Source of the DNA: Chionoecetes opilio | Lineage: Eukaryota; Arthropoda; Malacostraca; Decapoda; Majidae | Length of the DNA stretch: 64,000 nt | Direction: 5' to 3' | Assembly (NCBI GenBank): GCA_016584305.1 | Contig: JACEEZ010018580.1 | Location: forward strand, 55,292 to 119,291 | Shown here: positions 1 to 10,465 of the stretch, one piece after another | How the letters are laid out: the number at the start of each line of letters is the position of its first letter | How positions within the stretch are numbered: position 1 is the stretch's first letter | Notes under the pieces: generated by a model | Told to the model about the DNA's origin: nothing | What the model saw: only the letters and a program-made list of their open reading frames with translations | The model's database searches: none | Translations under genes and position numbers: made by a program

Positions 1-566
1 TAGTGAGTGAGTCAAAAGGGGGGGGTTAGGTTAGTATAATTTTCATTTTTGTTAAAAAAGGTTTATATTTTGGGGGTCAGGAACGGATTAATCCATTTTA
101 TATTGTTTCTTATGGAAAAATGAATTTTGGTTTTAGAACAATTTGGTTTTAGAAAACTTTTGAGAACGAATTTAGTTAAAAAACCGAGGGCTTGTCTGTA
201 TGTTTCTGTTAATGCTATTACAGCACCCTCTCGAGTTTGGTGCTTGCTTTCTTCACAAGACACCGCTAAATTCGAGGATCGCGAAACTCGGGTATTGAAA
301 ACACTGTAAAACTGCTTATTTAGTCACTTTCTCCCCTCGAAAACACCCTGAAAATGCCCCGAGCCCCTGTCCACCCAGCAGTGGATGGATATCGGGTGTT
401 AGCCGGGGGTTTGTGACCCGCCTCCCGGGCTGGTCGGCCAAAACTAGAGGACAGGGGAGGAAGAAGAGGAGGAGAGGAGAGGACCTACGAGCTTGAGCTT
501 GAGTTGGGAGTCACCCAGCTAATGCTGTCGGTGAAGCCTTGGGTCCGGCGTTCTCCCACACACGTA
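1..566. other. Unassigned flank with SINE-like tail text
   Basis: No gene is recognised here. The stretch 361-440 (cagtggatgg... followed by a gggggtttgtgacccgcctcc segment) resembles the body of arthropod tRNA-derived SINEs, but no promoter boxes are visible. A short GGA-rich tract follows at 445-485. The motif gatcgcgaaactcg at 277-292 recurs at about 7915-7930, so at least part of this flank is repeated DNA. The CR1 element begins immediately to the right. Confidence 0.35.
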
Positions 567-643
567 TTAAGAACATAAGAAAATAAGGAAGCTACAAGAG
601 GCCGCGAGGCCTACACGTGGTAGTTCCTGTCACCTAACACTAC

Positions 644-1952
644 CTACATCCACCTTTCATCCCCATCCATGAACCTATCCAGCTCCTCTTTAAAGCTCCC
701 TAATGACTCAGCACTAACTACCTGTCTACTGAGACCATTCCATTCATTCACCACCCTATTTGTGAACCAGTTTTTCCCTATTTCCTTTCTAAATCTACGC
801 TTTTCCAGCTTGAATCCGTTACTTCTTGTTCTACCCTGGTTAAAAGCCGTAAGAACTTTTCCTACCTCTCCTTTATTAAATCCCTTTATCCACTTAAAAA
901 CTTCTATCAGATCGCCCCTTACTCTGCGTCTCTCGAGTGAGTGTAATTTTAATAACTTCAATCTCCTCTCATAACTAAAGTTACGCATCCCTTGTATCAT
1001 TTTGGTCATCATTCTCTGCACTGTTTCTAACAAGGCTATATCCATCCTGTAATATGGAGACCAAAACTGAACCGCATAGTCTAGGTGAGGCCTGACTAGA
1101 GCCAGATAAAGCTTTAGAATAACTTCCGCTCTTCTACTTTTAACGCTTCTGGTAATGAATCCTAATACTCTATTAGCTCTATTTCTGGCCTCAATACATT
1201 GTTTCCTAGGTCGGAGGTCTGGGCTCACCCTCACTCCAAGATCTTTTTCACCTTCTGATCTTTTCAGCGATACATTGCTTATGGTGTATCTATTACCAGG
1301 GTTTTTTCTACCAACATTCATAATGCTGCATTTATCAATACTAAATTCCATCTGCCATCTGACTGCCCACTCGTTAAGTTTATCTAAGTCTCCCTGCAAT
1401 ATGTTTACATCAGACTGTGATCCAATAATCCTACCTAACTTAGTATCATCAGCAAACTTACTGATATCACTACTAATCCCACTATCCAAGTCGTTGATGT
1501 AAATAAAAAATAGTAATGGACCCAAAACAGACCCTTGTGGAACTCCACTTGTCACCAGTCCCCATTCAGATTTAGAACCATTAATTGTAACCCTTTGTTG
1601 CCTATTACTTAGCCAAGCTCTGATCCAATGAAGAACCTTCCCATCTATTCCATGAGCCCTAACCTTATTTAAGAGTCGCTCGTGTGGTACTTTGTCAAAT
1701 GCCTTACTAAAGTATATAAAATATATTATATCATAATCCTTATCATTATCTGCCGTCTCATAAACTTTCCTATAAAAACTCAATAAATTGGTGAGACATG
1801 ACCTACCCTTGGTGAATCCATGTTATGAATCATTGATCAAACTATGTTTATCTAAGTGCTCTCTAATGTTTTTTGCAATAATAGATTCCAATAATTTACC
1901 CACCACTTATGTCTGTTATGTCTGTTATGATGTTAGTCCTCTGTCTCCCTTC
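644..1952 (-). pseudogene. CR1 reverse transcriptase, 3' part of ORF2
   Basis: Encodes the palm, thumb and C-terminal region of a LINE reverse transcriptase, which copies element RNA at a nicked target. The open part runs from 1783 to the stop at 644 (379 codons). It contains the motif-B-like VPQGSVLGPLLFF, the catalytic FADD box, the conserved late block NRVVNEWNGLSRQVV, and the tail ending DGDERWM. The codon at 1783 is TTG and is not a true start: homology continues upstream (HGFTKGRSCLTNLL, KLLESIIAKN). One in-frame TAA at 1823-1825 sits where Gln is expected before HGF. Three further stops at about 1907-1932 replace the usual conserved Tyr-Arg-Pro stretch, apparently through a short slippage duplication of tctgttatg. 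The nested piggyBac element lies just upstream. Confidence 0.88.
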
Positions 1953-1956
1953 TTAA

Positions 1957-2675
1957 CCCTTTCACGCACGGTGACGCGATCGCGTCAAAACGGGCCCGTG
2001 TACATCTTAGCTATGGACGCGAATTGCGTCAAAAAACTAAAAAAAATCGCCAAAAATAAAGTACAATATATCAGAATCGCGTCAAAATTTTCTGCATAAA
2101 AGATCCAAGCTAGGCCTATAAAATAAACTAATTGTCAACTCGCTCGTGCGAATGGATTTGAAGTGATAAGGGCCCCGTATCCCTGTTCACTCCCAGCAGG
2201 CAGCGTGTTAGCCCGCCTTCTTAGCCATCCGTCTTCCAACATGTGTTTCAGTTTTCCTCCATTTTCTCAAAATCTACTGGCCATATGAAAATTATAATGG
2301 TAGTGTTGGAATCCTCATAAAAGTCCGCTTTTATTGGCATATAAACCATAAAAAGTTGACTCAGGAAGTATCGAGCTACGAAGTGGTGAACGTAAGTATT
2401 TCTTATTTTTCTTTACTCAATGTTTTTTGAAGTCGTTAAACTCCGCTATTTATTTGCATTTCTTGTTATTTTTGTCTTTCATAAGGCAGAATAATCTCTT
2501 GCGAAACCAACGATATATAATAATGCCAGGAAAAAAGAATAATCGTGGTTGAAATTGATAACATAAACAAAACATTCGCCGCACAGTCAGGCCATTCCGC
2601 GGGGCAACTTAGAGAGCCCAAAATGGATGTCGCAGTGGACGGAAAAACTTAATAAACTTTTCGTGCGTGAAAGGG
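1957..2675. mobile_element. piggyBac-like non-autonomous element (MITE)
   Basis: 719-bp insertion inside the CR1 RT. It is bounded by TTAA at 1953-1956 and 2676-2679, the target duplication diagnostic of the piggyBac superfamily. Its ends are inverted: CCCTTTCACGCACG on the left and the complement TCGTGCGTGAAAGGG on the right. No transposase-like reading frame is present, so mobility would have depended on another copy. The CR1 coding sequence is continuous across the insertion (PIF before, KKGD after), which confirms both the boundaries and the order of events: CR1 first, then this element. Confidence 0.88.
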
Positions 2676-2679
2676 TTAA

Positions 2680-3390
2680 ATATGGGAACATTTCCTTTCC
2701 TCCACAATAATGACACATCGCCTATCTCAACCGATTTCCTAAAAATGTGCACTAACGACTCGCTAACAACCTCCTTGCATTCCTTTAATACCCTGGGATA
2801 CACTTCATCTGGTCCTGGCGATTTAAAAATTTTCCTTTTATCTATACCCTCCTCCATCATTTCCCTAGTTATCACAATATCTTTTGAGTTTCTCCTCATC
2901 GCTTCCTTTGAACATCTGTTCACTATCAGGTATCGTCTGTGTATCCTCCTCCGTAAAAACATTTAAGAAATAATCATTTAGACTCTTGCACATATCCTCA
3001 TCTGTATTTAAGACCTCACCCTGTCCTGACCTTAACGGCCCAACTAATTCCCTTGTCTTTGTTTTGTATACCTGATAGAACCCCTTTGGGTCCCTTTTCG
3101 CCTGTCCTGCTACTTTAATCTCATAATTGTTCTTAGGAACTTGAGTTAATTTCTTCACTGTCCTTGCCATCACGTTATACTGTTCTTTGTTTTCCAATCC
3201 TGCCTTGAACCTTAAATAAATGTTTCTTTTTACTCCAATGTGTTTTAAATTGGTGGTCATCCATTTTGGATCACTCTTTCTGGACCTTATTTCCCTATAA
3301 GGAATATTTCTTTTCTGTCCGTCAATTATTTTCCTTACAAATGACGTATAATCCTCCTCAGCCCCGTCCTCACTTCAATTTCTAACCTCT
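2680..3390 (-). pseudogene. CR1 ORF2 linker and RT N-terminus
   Basis: Minus-strand continuation of the CR1 ORF2 upstream of the piggyBac insertion. It encodes the region between endonuclease and RT (GFYQVYKTKTRELVGPL, LNDYFLNVFTEED) and the first RT block (KSPGPDEVYPRVLKE, then SLLWRKGNV). Two overlapping frames (stop-free around 2865-3260 and 2609-2962) are needed to follow the homology, so there is a frameshift near 2900. The segment 3290-3440 holds linker residues with additional breaks. Confidence 0.8.
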
Positions 3391-3467
3391 CTAATTACCT
3401 CCTCAGCCATGACCTCACTTCCATATCTACCCGCGCCAATTACCTCCAAGTGCCTTCCTAATCCTTC

Positions 3468-4290
3468 CTAATTGGCCTTTGCAGCTGTCATCGCCCTGTC
3501 CTTACCCTGGGAAAATTTATTCCCCTCCATCCCACACCTCTTATTAATAACCTCCAGGTGTCTTCTTAATCCTGCATAATTGGCCTTTCTGAAATTAGGT
3601 ATTCGATGCTTATTGCCACTTAATTTTCCAACTTCCCATTTTAAGCTAAATCTGATCTCATCATGGTTGCTATTATCTAAATTCCCACCGACCTCCACAT
3701 TTGTAACTAAATCGTCTCTATTTGTCAGCAATAGATCTAGAATATTATCTCTAGTAGGCTCCTTGATTGCTTGACTTAGGAAGTTACCCTGGATTATATT
3801 TAACAATTCATCTGCGTCGCTGTCACCTATGATTAAATCCCAGTCTCTATTCCTAAGATTAAAACCTCCCACCATGCATAGTCAATTATATCTGCAGGCC
3901 TTGTTTATTTCTTCCCATATAGGAGCTGAATCCTCTTTACATAAGTTTGGAGGCCTATACACTACACCCAAAACCATTTTCTCAGTTCCCTCCGTAACCT
4001 CTACCCATATAGACTCTATGCTGTCATCTGTTTTAATAACATTAATAACACAACACTGCAATGCATCTCTTGCATAAAGCGCAACTCCTCCACCTCGTCT
4101 GCCTACTCTGTCCTTGTGAAATAACTTATACCCAGCTATCTCGACTTCTGGATCAAATATCTTTCCTGACATATCCAACCATGTTTCTGTTATTATATCA
4201 AAATCCTCTACACTATTTATTCCTCTCAGGAAATCTATCTTTTTTTAAATACTCCTACAGTTTGTATAGTAAACCTTCAAGCAACTCTTA
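3468..4290 (-). pseudogene. CR1 apurinic-type endonuclease domain
   Basis: N-terminal endonuclease of ORF2, which nicks target DNA for target-primed reverse transcription. Visible blocks, N to C: YYTNCRSI near 4262, the catalytic-Glu block TETWL (4173-4190), RRGGGVALYARD, VLGVVYRPPN, GGFN (3860-3871), and SNHDEIRFSL (about 3645-3675). The third block is normally GDFN, so its catalytic Asp is replaced by Gly. A T-run at about 4243 has shifted the frame after CRSI, and a further break lies at 3876-3881. The domain is clearly recognisable but could not be functional. It is followed downstream by the linker. Confidence 0.85.
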
Positions 4291-4417
4291 TTTTTGTCAA
4301 TTTTCCCTTTATCTTTAACTAAACCCCTCCTCTCTCTCTTCTTACGAATCACTTTAGTTCCCTGCCTTCTGAAACTCCTCCTAGTGTCGCAAGTTTCCTT
4401 TACCCCGACCCCAGTGT

Positions 4418-5390
4418 CTAAACCCCGGTTCTCTGTCTTAAAAAAGCCTGCAGTGCATCTACCTCCCTTTCAAGGGATTCAGACAAGATCTGAACTCCTT
4501 TCCTCGAAAAGTGCACCCCGTCCCTGCGGTAGAGGTGGTTATGCCCGAAAAAGACGTCCCAGCTGTCGACAAAGGCCCAACCATTGCTTTGCAATGAAGT
4601 GCCAGCCGGCAATTCAAGCAATAGCCCTGGAGTACCACAAGTCATCAACAAAGCATCTTGGAAGGACACCACACACCACAGGGAACCCACCCCTGTCCCT
4701 AACTTTACCTACAGCTTCCTTGAACCGCCGTAGCAATTCCTCACTTCTTACACACTCAACATCATTTCCCCCAGCGCTCAGGCAGACGATGGGCTTTTTC
4801 CCTTGGTCCGCCATGCACTCAACTATCTTGTCACTAACATAACCTATCCCCTTCCCTGGGTAACTCACCGACTTCATGCGCATCCCTTCCCTGTCACAGA
4901 ACCTTGCTGTCGAGATGCCTAACCTGACTGTCACCAACAACCAAGATTTTACCTTCGGGTAATGATGTATCGTCTACCTTCCTTACCTCCGTATCTCCCT
5001 CTTGCAACCCCGAGAGTACCTGAAATGGGTTCGTGCACACAACATGGTCATTGTTTACCTTTTTCTCTTCGGGCGGGCTCCATGATCAACTACCTTCCAA
5101 ACACCAATCCCTGGTGACTTACTAGGTACCTTAGTAGTCGCTCGAGTCACATCTCGCTCTGGTACCCCTCCAGGTCCCTCCCTCGCAGTGCCCCTCCAAA
5201 TCACTCCGGGGTTGGACCTTCAACTCCACACTTAAGAAAAACGTATCCTATTTCCTGTTCTCACAACGCTTTTCAATTCGTTCACTTCACTTGCAAAGCT
5301 CCTTTTCAGGTCTTCGATCGCCTCCAGAATAGTCTTAAGTGCCTTCCACCCTTCACTACACTCTCCCTCGACCTCTCCCTCCCTCTACCA
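4418..5390 (-). pseudogene. CR1 ORF1 protein with SGNH-esterase-like domain
   Basis: ORF1 of the CR1 LINE. It begins with a predicted coiled coil (KALKTILEAIEDLKRSF, SEVNELKSVV) at about 5245-5345, followed by a linker and an SGNH-hydrolase-like fold. Block I is ILVVGDSQVRHLD at about 4920-4950 with the candidate catalytic Ser. Block III is SAGGNDVE at about 4760-4785. Block V is RRDGVHFSRKGVQIL at about 4490-4535 with the Asp-x-x-His dyad. Esterase domains in ORF1 are an established property of CR1/L2 elements and are thought to aid RNP assembly or membrane interaction. Frameshifts fall between blocks I and III (around 4908) and near 4620-4690. Above 5390 the frame meets stops and Cys-rich text appears (5421-5560) that I cannot assign. 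Confidence 0.78.
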
Positions 5391-6055
5391 CACTAGTTTT
5401 TACCTCAGCCTCCTTCACTCCTACCACACACCACTCTCAACCCAGCAGAGCACACAACACCACTTCTCATCTCCGCCTCCACAACATCTCCCTCCAGACG
5501 TTAGCCATTCTAATCCTGAGAGCTCACCAAACACACAACCTCCTCCACGGAGACGTCTCGGGCAACTGATATAACCCCCAGTATTCTGTTGGGGAGGAAG
5601 CAAAAAGGGGAAGCAAACTAGGGGTTTCATTTCCCCCATTCTTCTCTGCATCACATTCTGACGGGTCCCTCCTCACTGAGGGGCCCCTGCCTCTCATTCC
5701 TTTGCATGGTCTCTCCAAGAATTCGCCAAGAATCTTTTGCACTTTCAGCCACTTCGACTGTCACTCCTCCACTCAGCACACAACCCCAGCAGGTACTCCA
5801 TCTGCCTATCCAACTCCCTCCTCATCTCTCTCCATTCTCACTCTGACTTCTCCTACACACACTCCAACATCTTTGTTCTAGCATACCATACCGTTCCCAT
5901 TCCGGGGCATCAAATGCTCCACAGTTTCATCCAACTCCTGTCTCACACACCCAACATCTTGCTGCCATCATCTTCCTCTGTACATACAGTAAAACCCTTA
6001 TACTCGGCACTGTAAAAACTCGGAATTTGATATAACTCGGCATGGCGAAGACTAA

Positions 6056-6064
6056 TGTTTTTTT

Positions 6065-6104
<40 letters not shown>

Positions 6105-6134
6105 TTATTTTTTTTTTTTTACACACACACACAC

Positions 6135-6166
<32 letters not shown>

Positions 6167-6513
6167 ACACACACACACCTATGCCCATAGCACATGTAGG
6201 CAGTGAGCTCCAGGGGTGGAATGATAGGCCCTGGAGGCTCACTCGAGGGCTGTGATGGTTGGGCCCTCGCCCGTGGTGGCGCAGGCAGGATTGTTATAGT
6301 GACGCCTGTGATTAGAGGCTCATGCCGCCCCGTGTCCTCCCATGCACTCACAGTCGAAGGTAGAGTTAATGGACAGGGCATGTGGGTGTTCTTAGGCCAA
6401 CTCGACGGTGCAAAAAGATTTCAAGTGGATTTATGGGTCTCACTCGGATCGAACTCGGGTCCCTTCGAGAACGCCACTCGGTGACGCTAACCACTCTGCT
6501 ACCGCCGCACCTA
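6056..6513 (-). mobile_element. tRNA-derived SINE copy 1, nested in Tigger
   Basis: Minus-strand copy of a SINE with five recognisable copies in the window. The tRNA-like head is at the right (6420-6513), with an A-box-like GGTAGCAGAGTGGTTAGCGT and a B-box-like GTTCGATCC. The body shares the block 'caccgtcgagtggcctaag' with the other copies. The 3' tail is represented on the plus strand by poly-T and (AC)n at 6056-6178. The SINE sits between the left TIR and the interior of the Tigger element, so it inserted after the transposon. Confidence 0.85.
6121..6178. repeat. (AC)n microsatellite
   Basis: Imperfect ACACAC tract directly adjoining the poly-T tract 6056-6120. It forms the tail of SINE copy 1. 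Confidence 0.9.
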
Positions 6514-6696
6514 AACTGCATCTCATGGTTTTCACTCGGCATATCATGCCCTCACAACCTTTCTGTGAACATGTAAACAGAAAGTTGGCAAAAAATAATG
6601 TATCTCGGCATATTGATGTTATAACTGCATCTCTTCGCTTACACTCTGCATATCGTCAGTCGCATAAAGTCGTATTTTTGTCCTTTTGATCTTTTC

Positions 6697-7258
6697 CTGC
6701 AAGCTCAGGCTCTTCAATTTCATTCCCTTCCTGCTGGAGACACCCTTGCGTGATGGAGCTGACATCTTGAAATACAGTACTGTATGATGTAATCACAAAA
6801 CACGTAAAATAGGTGGCAAAGTAAAGCAAAGGTCGGGAACCAGCGTGTAGGCTGCAGCTGCTGAGCCGTGTTTATGTCGTCAAAGCACCGTCTTGGATAC
6901 GAATTCCGTTTTTTGTCGAAATTGAAAAAGGATTGGTTTCTGCTTCAAAAACACAACAAGCTTGGTAGGAGCCGAAATAATAATCAATGCAAAACATTGC
7001 AAACAATATCACAGAGTAGTATAACACACATTTCAGCAAGTGTTATTGGATTAGAATTCGTAATCCAAGACGGTGCTTGGACGACAAAAACACGGCTCAG
7101 CCTACGCACTGGTTCCCGATCTTTACTTAATTTGCCACCTATTTTACGTGTTTTGGGATTACATCATACAGTACTGTATATCAAGATGTCAGCTCCATCA
7201 CGCAAGAGTGTCTCCAGCAGGAAGGGAATGAAATTGAAGAGCCTGAGCCTGCAGGAAA
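6697..7258. repeat. Inverted duplication inside the Tigger relic
   Basis: Arms 6697-6912 and 7050-7258 are reverse complements at high identity, both containing the sequence leading into and including the transposase N-terminus (for example 'acagtactgtatgatgtaatc' read from either arm). The spacer 6913-7049 is about 137 bp. Two head-to-head copies of the same element end are implied, giving a strong hairpin. Confidence 0.8.
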
Positions 7259-7332
7259 AGGTGAAAGTGCTGGCAAGGATGGATGCAGGTGCGTCCATGT
7301 GTGCTATTTGTGCTGAGTTTGATATCAAATCC

Positions 7333-7336
<4 letters not shown>
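7186..7336 (+). pseudogene. Tigger-type transposase N-terminus, truncated
   Basis: Starts at the ATG 7186-7188 (MSAPSRKSVSSRKGMK) and continues with KSLSLQEKVKVLARMDAG, the first helices of a CENP-B/psq-type helix-turn-helix used by pogo-family transposases to bind their ends. It is cut off after AEFDIKSS by a 52-base T tract at 7336. No second DNA-binding domain and no DDE nuclease are present. The opposite arm (about 6700-6770, minus strand) carries a second copy of the same start. Confidence 0.75.

Positions 7337-7387
<51 letters not shown>
7336..7387. repeat. Poly-T tract
   Basis: 52 uninterrupted T residues inside the transposase reading frame. It may be the tail of an otherwise deleted minus-strand retrotransposed sequence. 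Confidence 0.95.
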
Positions 7388-7393
<6 letters not shown>

Positions 7394-7550
7394 CCCATAT
7401 CAGAGGAGGACATTGAATAACTCGGCACATTGAATAACTCGGCAAGGGCCAGAGCCCCTATCGTGCCAAGTTATAAGGGTTTTACTGTACAACTATTTAC
7501 CTCTTTAGCGATACTTGATCTTGATATAAATATTACCGTAAGGTATAAAA

Positions 7551-7797
7551 TCTTTCTCTGCACCGTCGAGTGGCCTAAGAACACCCACATGCTGCCCATT
7601 AACTCTACCTACAATTGCGAGTGCATCGGAGGCCACAGGGGGGCGACATGAACCTCTAATCACAGGCGTCACTATAAAAGTATTGCCTACGCCACCACGG
7701 GCGAGGGCCAACCATCACAGCCTTCGAGGAAACCTCCAGGGCCTACCATCCCACCCCTGGAGGTCACTGCCTAACGGCGCTGTAGGCACACACACAC

Positions 7798-7830
<33 letters not shown>
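7551..7830 (+). mobile_element. SINE copy 2, 5'-truncated
   Basis: Begins within the SINE body (aaaatctttctctgcaccgt), lacks the tRNA-like head, and ends in about 30 A residues at 7799-7830. The body matches copies 3 and 5 with few differences. It lies 60 bp after the Tigger right end. Confidence 0.85.
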
Positions 7831-7831
<1 letters not shown>

Positions 7832-7954
7832 GTGTACGAAGCAGCGCGAAACTCTGGGAGATAATGCGCGAAAGTCGGGATGGTAAGAATTTAGGACTCA
7901 GCGTGAAACTCGCGGATCGCGAAACTCGCATAGCATGAACCTCGGGAGGGTAGT

Positions 7955-8720
7955 GTATGTCTAAATCCTCTACACTAGATGTTCCTCCCATTCAATCTAT
8001 CTTTTTTTTAAATACTCCTACAGTTTGTATAGTAAACCTCCTGGAGAGGCGGTAGCAGAGTGGTGAGCGTCTCAGAGTGGCGTTCTCGCTGACCCGAGTT
8101 CAATCCCCGACGAAAACCAAAATCTTTCTGCACCGTCGAGTGGCCTAAGAACTCCCACATGCCCTGCCCATTAACTCTACCTTCGATTGCGAGTGCATCG
8201 GAGGACACGGGGGGGCGGCATGAGCCTCTAATCCCAGGCGTCACTATAAGAAAATCCTGCCTGCGCCACCACGGGCGAGGGCCAACCATCACAGCCCTCA
8301 AGTGAACCTCCAGGGCCTACCATCCGAGCTTAGAAGTCACTGCCTACAGGCGCTATAGCCAAATGTAAATTATTAAAAAAAAAAAAAAAAAAAATCCTTC
8401 TCAATTTCCCTAAGCATTAACTAACCCTTCCTCTCTCCTATTTATCGAATCATTTAGTTTCCCAGCCTTCTAAAACTATTTCTAGGTCCGATGGTTTCCT
8501 TTACTCTGCCCGTGTTCTAATTCCTAGCTATCTATCTTAGAAAGCCTGCTAGGCACCTACTTCTTTCAAGGGATTCAGACAAGATCTGAATACTTCCTGA
8601 AAGGTGCGCCCCATCCCTGTGCTAGAAGGTGGTTATGCCAAAAAGAGGTCCCTCGACAAAGGGCCGAATCATTGGCTTGCAATGAAGATACTCGCGGCAA
8701 TTCAGAACTCCAAGGTTTTG
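7955..8720 (-). mobile_element. CR1 ORF1/ORF2 junction fragment with nested SINE
   Basis: Segments 7955-8037 and 8396-8720 align by eye with 4206-4275 and 4290-4625 of the first CR1 copy, for example 'actcctacagtttgtatagt' and 'aagggattcagacaagatct'. They were split by insertion of SINE copy 3. The right part encodes the block V esterase region with indels and is not translatable. Homology may continue weakly to about 8840. Confidence 0.8.
8038..8395 (+). mobile_element. tRNA-derived SINE copy 3, full length
   Basis: The head at 8044-8115 carries an A-box-like GGCGGTAGCAGAGTGGTGAG and a B-box-like GAGTTCAATCCC (one change from GTTCGATCC), the two internal pol III promoter elements. The body matches the other copies, and the 3' tail is a 20-A run at 8375-8394. 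It is inserted in CR1 sequence, so it is younger than that CR1 copy. Confidence 0.88.
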
Positions 8721-9077
8721 GGACCTTGCCAAGTGTGGTGTGATGAGGCAGGAAAGCAGGTTGGGCCGCAGGCAGAAGCAGAGTATCAAGGCAGCGCGTG
8801 GCTCTGCCGTACCTGACTGTCACCACTGTTGCAGGTGCTGAGGTCACAGTTCAAGCCGTCTGCTCCGCCCGGCACCAACCTGGCTCGTCCGACATCCCCG
8901 AGGGTTCCCGCAGGACCGGCTGTCGTGTGTGCTGGCCGAGGATTGCTGCTGTGGGGCTGTGTGGGGCCGGGCAGCAGCATGAGTGGCCGGGAGCAACATA
9001 TCCGTCTGCTCAGGGAGTCGTAGGCACAGGTGGTGATGGCAAGATCACCTGGAGGCAGGAGCTCAGGCTACAAGGCA
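8721..9077. other. GC-rich segment before the zinc-finger pseudogene
   Basis: GC-rich text that is open in several frames but shows no domain. It may be an upstream exon or 5' region of the zinc-finger sequence (a possible acceptor ttgcag ends at 8834). No product can be assigned. Confidence 0.3.
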
Positions 9078-9984
9078 GACAGTGAGCTGAAGTGTCAGGA
9101 GTGTGACAAAACATTCAAATGCAAGAGTAAGCTTGAGAGACATTCCCTGACGCACAGTGGTGTTAAAAATCATGAATGTCTAGAGTGTGGGAAAAGATTT
9201 GTACAAAGACCCACCTCACCACAAAATACCTGACACCACAGTGGTGTTAAAACATTATGAATGTGTAGAGTGTGGGTAAGATTTGCTTTTAAAGGGTGGA
9301 AGCTCACCAACACACCCTGACACACAGTGGTGTTAAAAATCATGAATGCCTAGAGTGTGGGAAAAGGTTTGCTACTAAGACCCACCTCACCACACACACC
9401 CTGACACACAGTGGTGTTAAAAATATGAATGCTTTGAGTGTGGGAAAAGATTTGCTACAAAGACCCACCTCACACACACCCTGATACACAGTGGTGTTAA
9501 AAATCATGAATGTCTAGAGTGTGGGACAAAATTTATTAGAAAGAGTGACCTCACCAAACATTTGTGACCACAGGCGGATTAAAAATTATGAATGTTAGTG
9601 TGGGAAAAAATTTGCTACAAAGACCCACCTCACACAACATATCTGAACACAGTGTGTTAAAAATCATGAATGTGTAGAGTGTGGGAAAAAATTTGCTAAA
9701 GGGTGACCCACCTCACCACACACACCTGAACACAGTGTGTTAAAAATCATGAATGTCTGAGTGTGGGAAAAATTTGCTACAAAGACCCACCTCACCAGAC
9801 ACACCCTGACACAGTGGTGTTAAAAATCATGAATGTCTAGAGTGTGGGAAAAAATTTGCTACCATTTCTCGTCCCCAATGACACACCCTTAGACACACTG
9901 GCCTGAGGAAGTTCAAGTGTGATGTTGGGCAAGTGTTTCAAGACAAGGAATATATTGCCCAGCACATGAAGATCCACTTTTGAG
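9078..9984 (+). pseudogene. C2H2 zinc-finger array pseudogene
   Basis: Eleven tandem units of about 84 bp. Each is derived from a Kruppel-type finger with linker THSGVKNHECLECGKRF. Unit 1 (CQECDKTF... H-x3-H) and unit 4 (9346-9425, CLECGKRFATKTHLTTHTLTH) are intact C-x2-C/H-x3-H fingers that would bind Zn and contact DNA. Most others carry 1-2 base deletions that break the frame, for example unit 2 at about 9200, where the finger runs into a stop. The final unit reads CDVGQVFQDKEYIAQHMKIHF and ends at a TGA at 9980-9982. An AATAAA at 10289-10294 could be its poly-A signal. The near-identical linkers suggest recent array expansion followed by decay, or sequencing indels. Confidence 0.82.
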
Positions 9985-10377
9985 GTGGTGTGTTGTGTGG
10001 ACAAGTGTGGTTGTACCCATGGCTGTGGGAGTGTGTCCTGTGTGGCAATGGGTGGTGGTGGTTGGGGGCAGTGTGTTACATGTGTGGTGGCAGCCGTGCC
10101 CCTGTGTTCTGTGAGGGAGTCATGGCCCCAGCAGCTGTTTGAAAGGTTTCTCTGCAGATTGTTGTAAAAAATAGTCTTTTTGCACATAAGTTACACACAT
10201 TTTCTGTAGCTCACATCTATATCACATAAAACTTACTTTGTCTCTTCATCATTGGAAAGTAGCAGGAGCATGAATAACAACCCTGTTAATAAATGATCCA
10301 ATTGTCTACAAATCAACAAGATGATGCCATGAAGTAGAAGATGAGGCTGTGAATGTTTAGGTTTTTGACATAACCTA
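9985..10377. other. Possible 3' UTR of the zinc-finger pseudogene
   Basis: No coding feature. G/T-rich and then AT-rich sequence with an AATAAA near 10290, consistent with a former 3' untranslated region. Confidence 0.35.
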
Positions 10378-10465
10378 ACCATGTTTCCGTTGCTGCTATG
10401 ATATCAAAGTCCTCTACAGTAATTAAATCCTGAAGCAATCTGTCTTATTTAGAATACTGAATCCT
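10378..10465 (-). mobile_element. Short CR1 endonuclease-start fragment
   Basis: Aligns with 4172-4250 of the first CR1 copy ('accatgtttccgttgctgct' against 'accatgtttctgttattata'). It covers the TETWL block region, in which the encoded catalytic-Glu block is still readable as ETWL on the minus strand. Confidence 0.6.

Larger units (their letters stand above)
567..5745 (-). mobile_element. CR1-type LINE, nearly complete, inactivated
   Basis: Minus-strand non-LTR retrotransposon. Reading 5' to 3' from the right it shows an ORF1 with an esterase-like domain, then an endonuclease, a linker and a reverse transcriptase. There is no RNase H. The 3' end is about 567-610 (minus strand ends in TTCCTTATTTTCTTATGTTC), and the same terminus recurs at 41568, 45667, 32850 and 36729, which fixes the boundary. 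An ORF1 esterase followed by EN-RT is characteristic of the CR1/L2 group. About 4.4 kb remains after removing the nested 719-bp element, close to a full-length CR1. Several stops and frameshifts make it inactive. The right (5') end is uncertain: recognisable coding fades above 5390. Confidence 0.85.
5987..7487. mobile_element. Tigger/pogo-like DNA transposon relic (family 2)
   Basis: Bounded by TA dinucleotides at 5985-5986 and 7488-7489. Terminal inverted repeats are CAGTAAAACCCTTATACTCG on the left and the complement of TATAAGGGTTTTACTG on the right. Repeated text of the form 'ACTCGGCA' near both ends is typical of Tigger ends. A SINE is inserted near the left end (6056-6513). The interior carries only the N-terminus of a transposase and a large inverted duplication, so it is non-autonomous. 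Confidence 0.82.
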
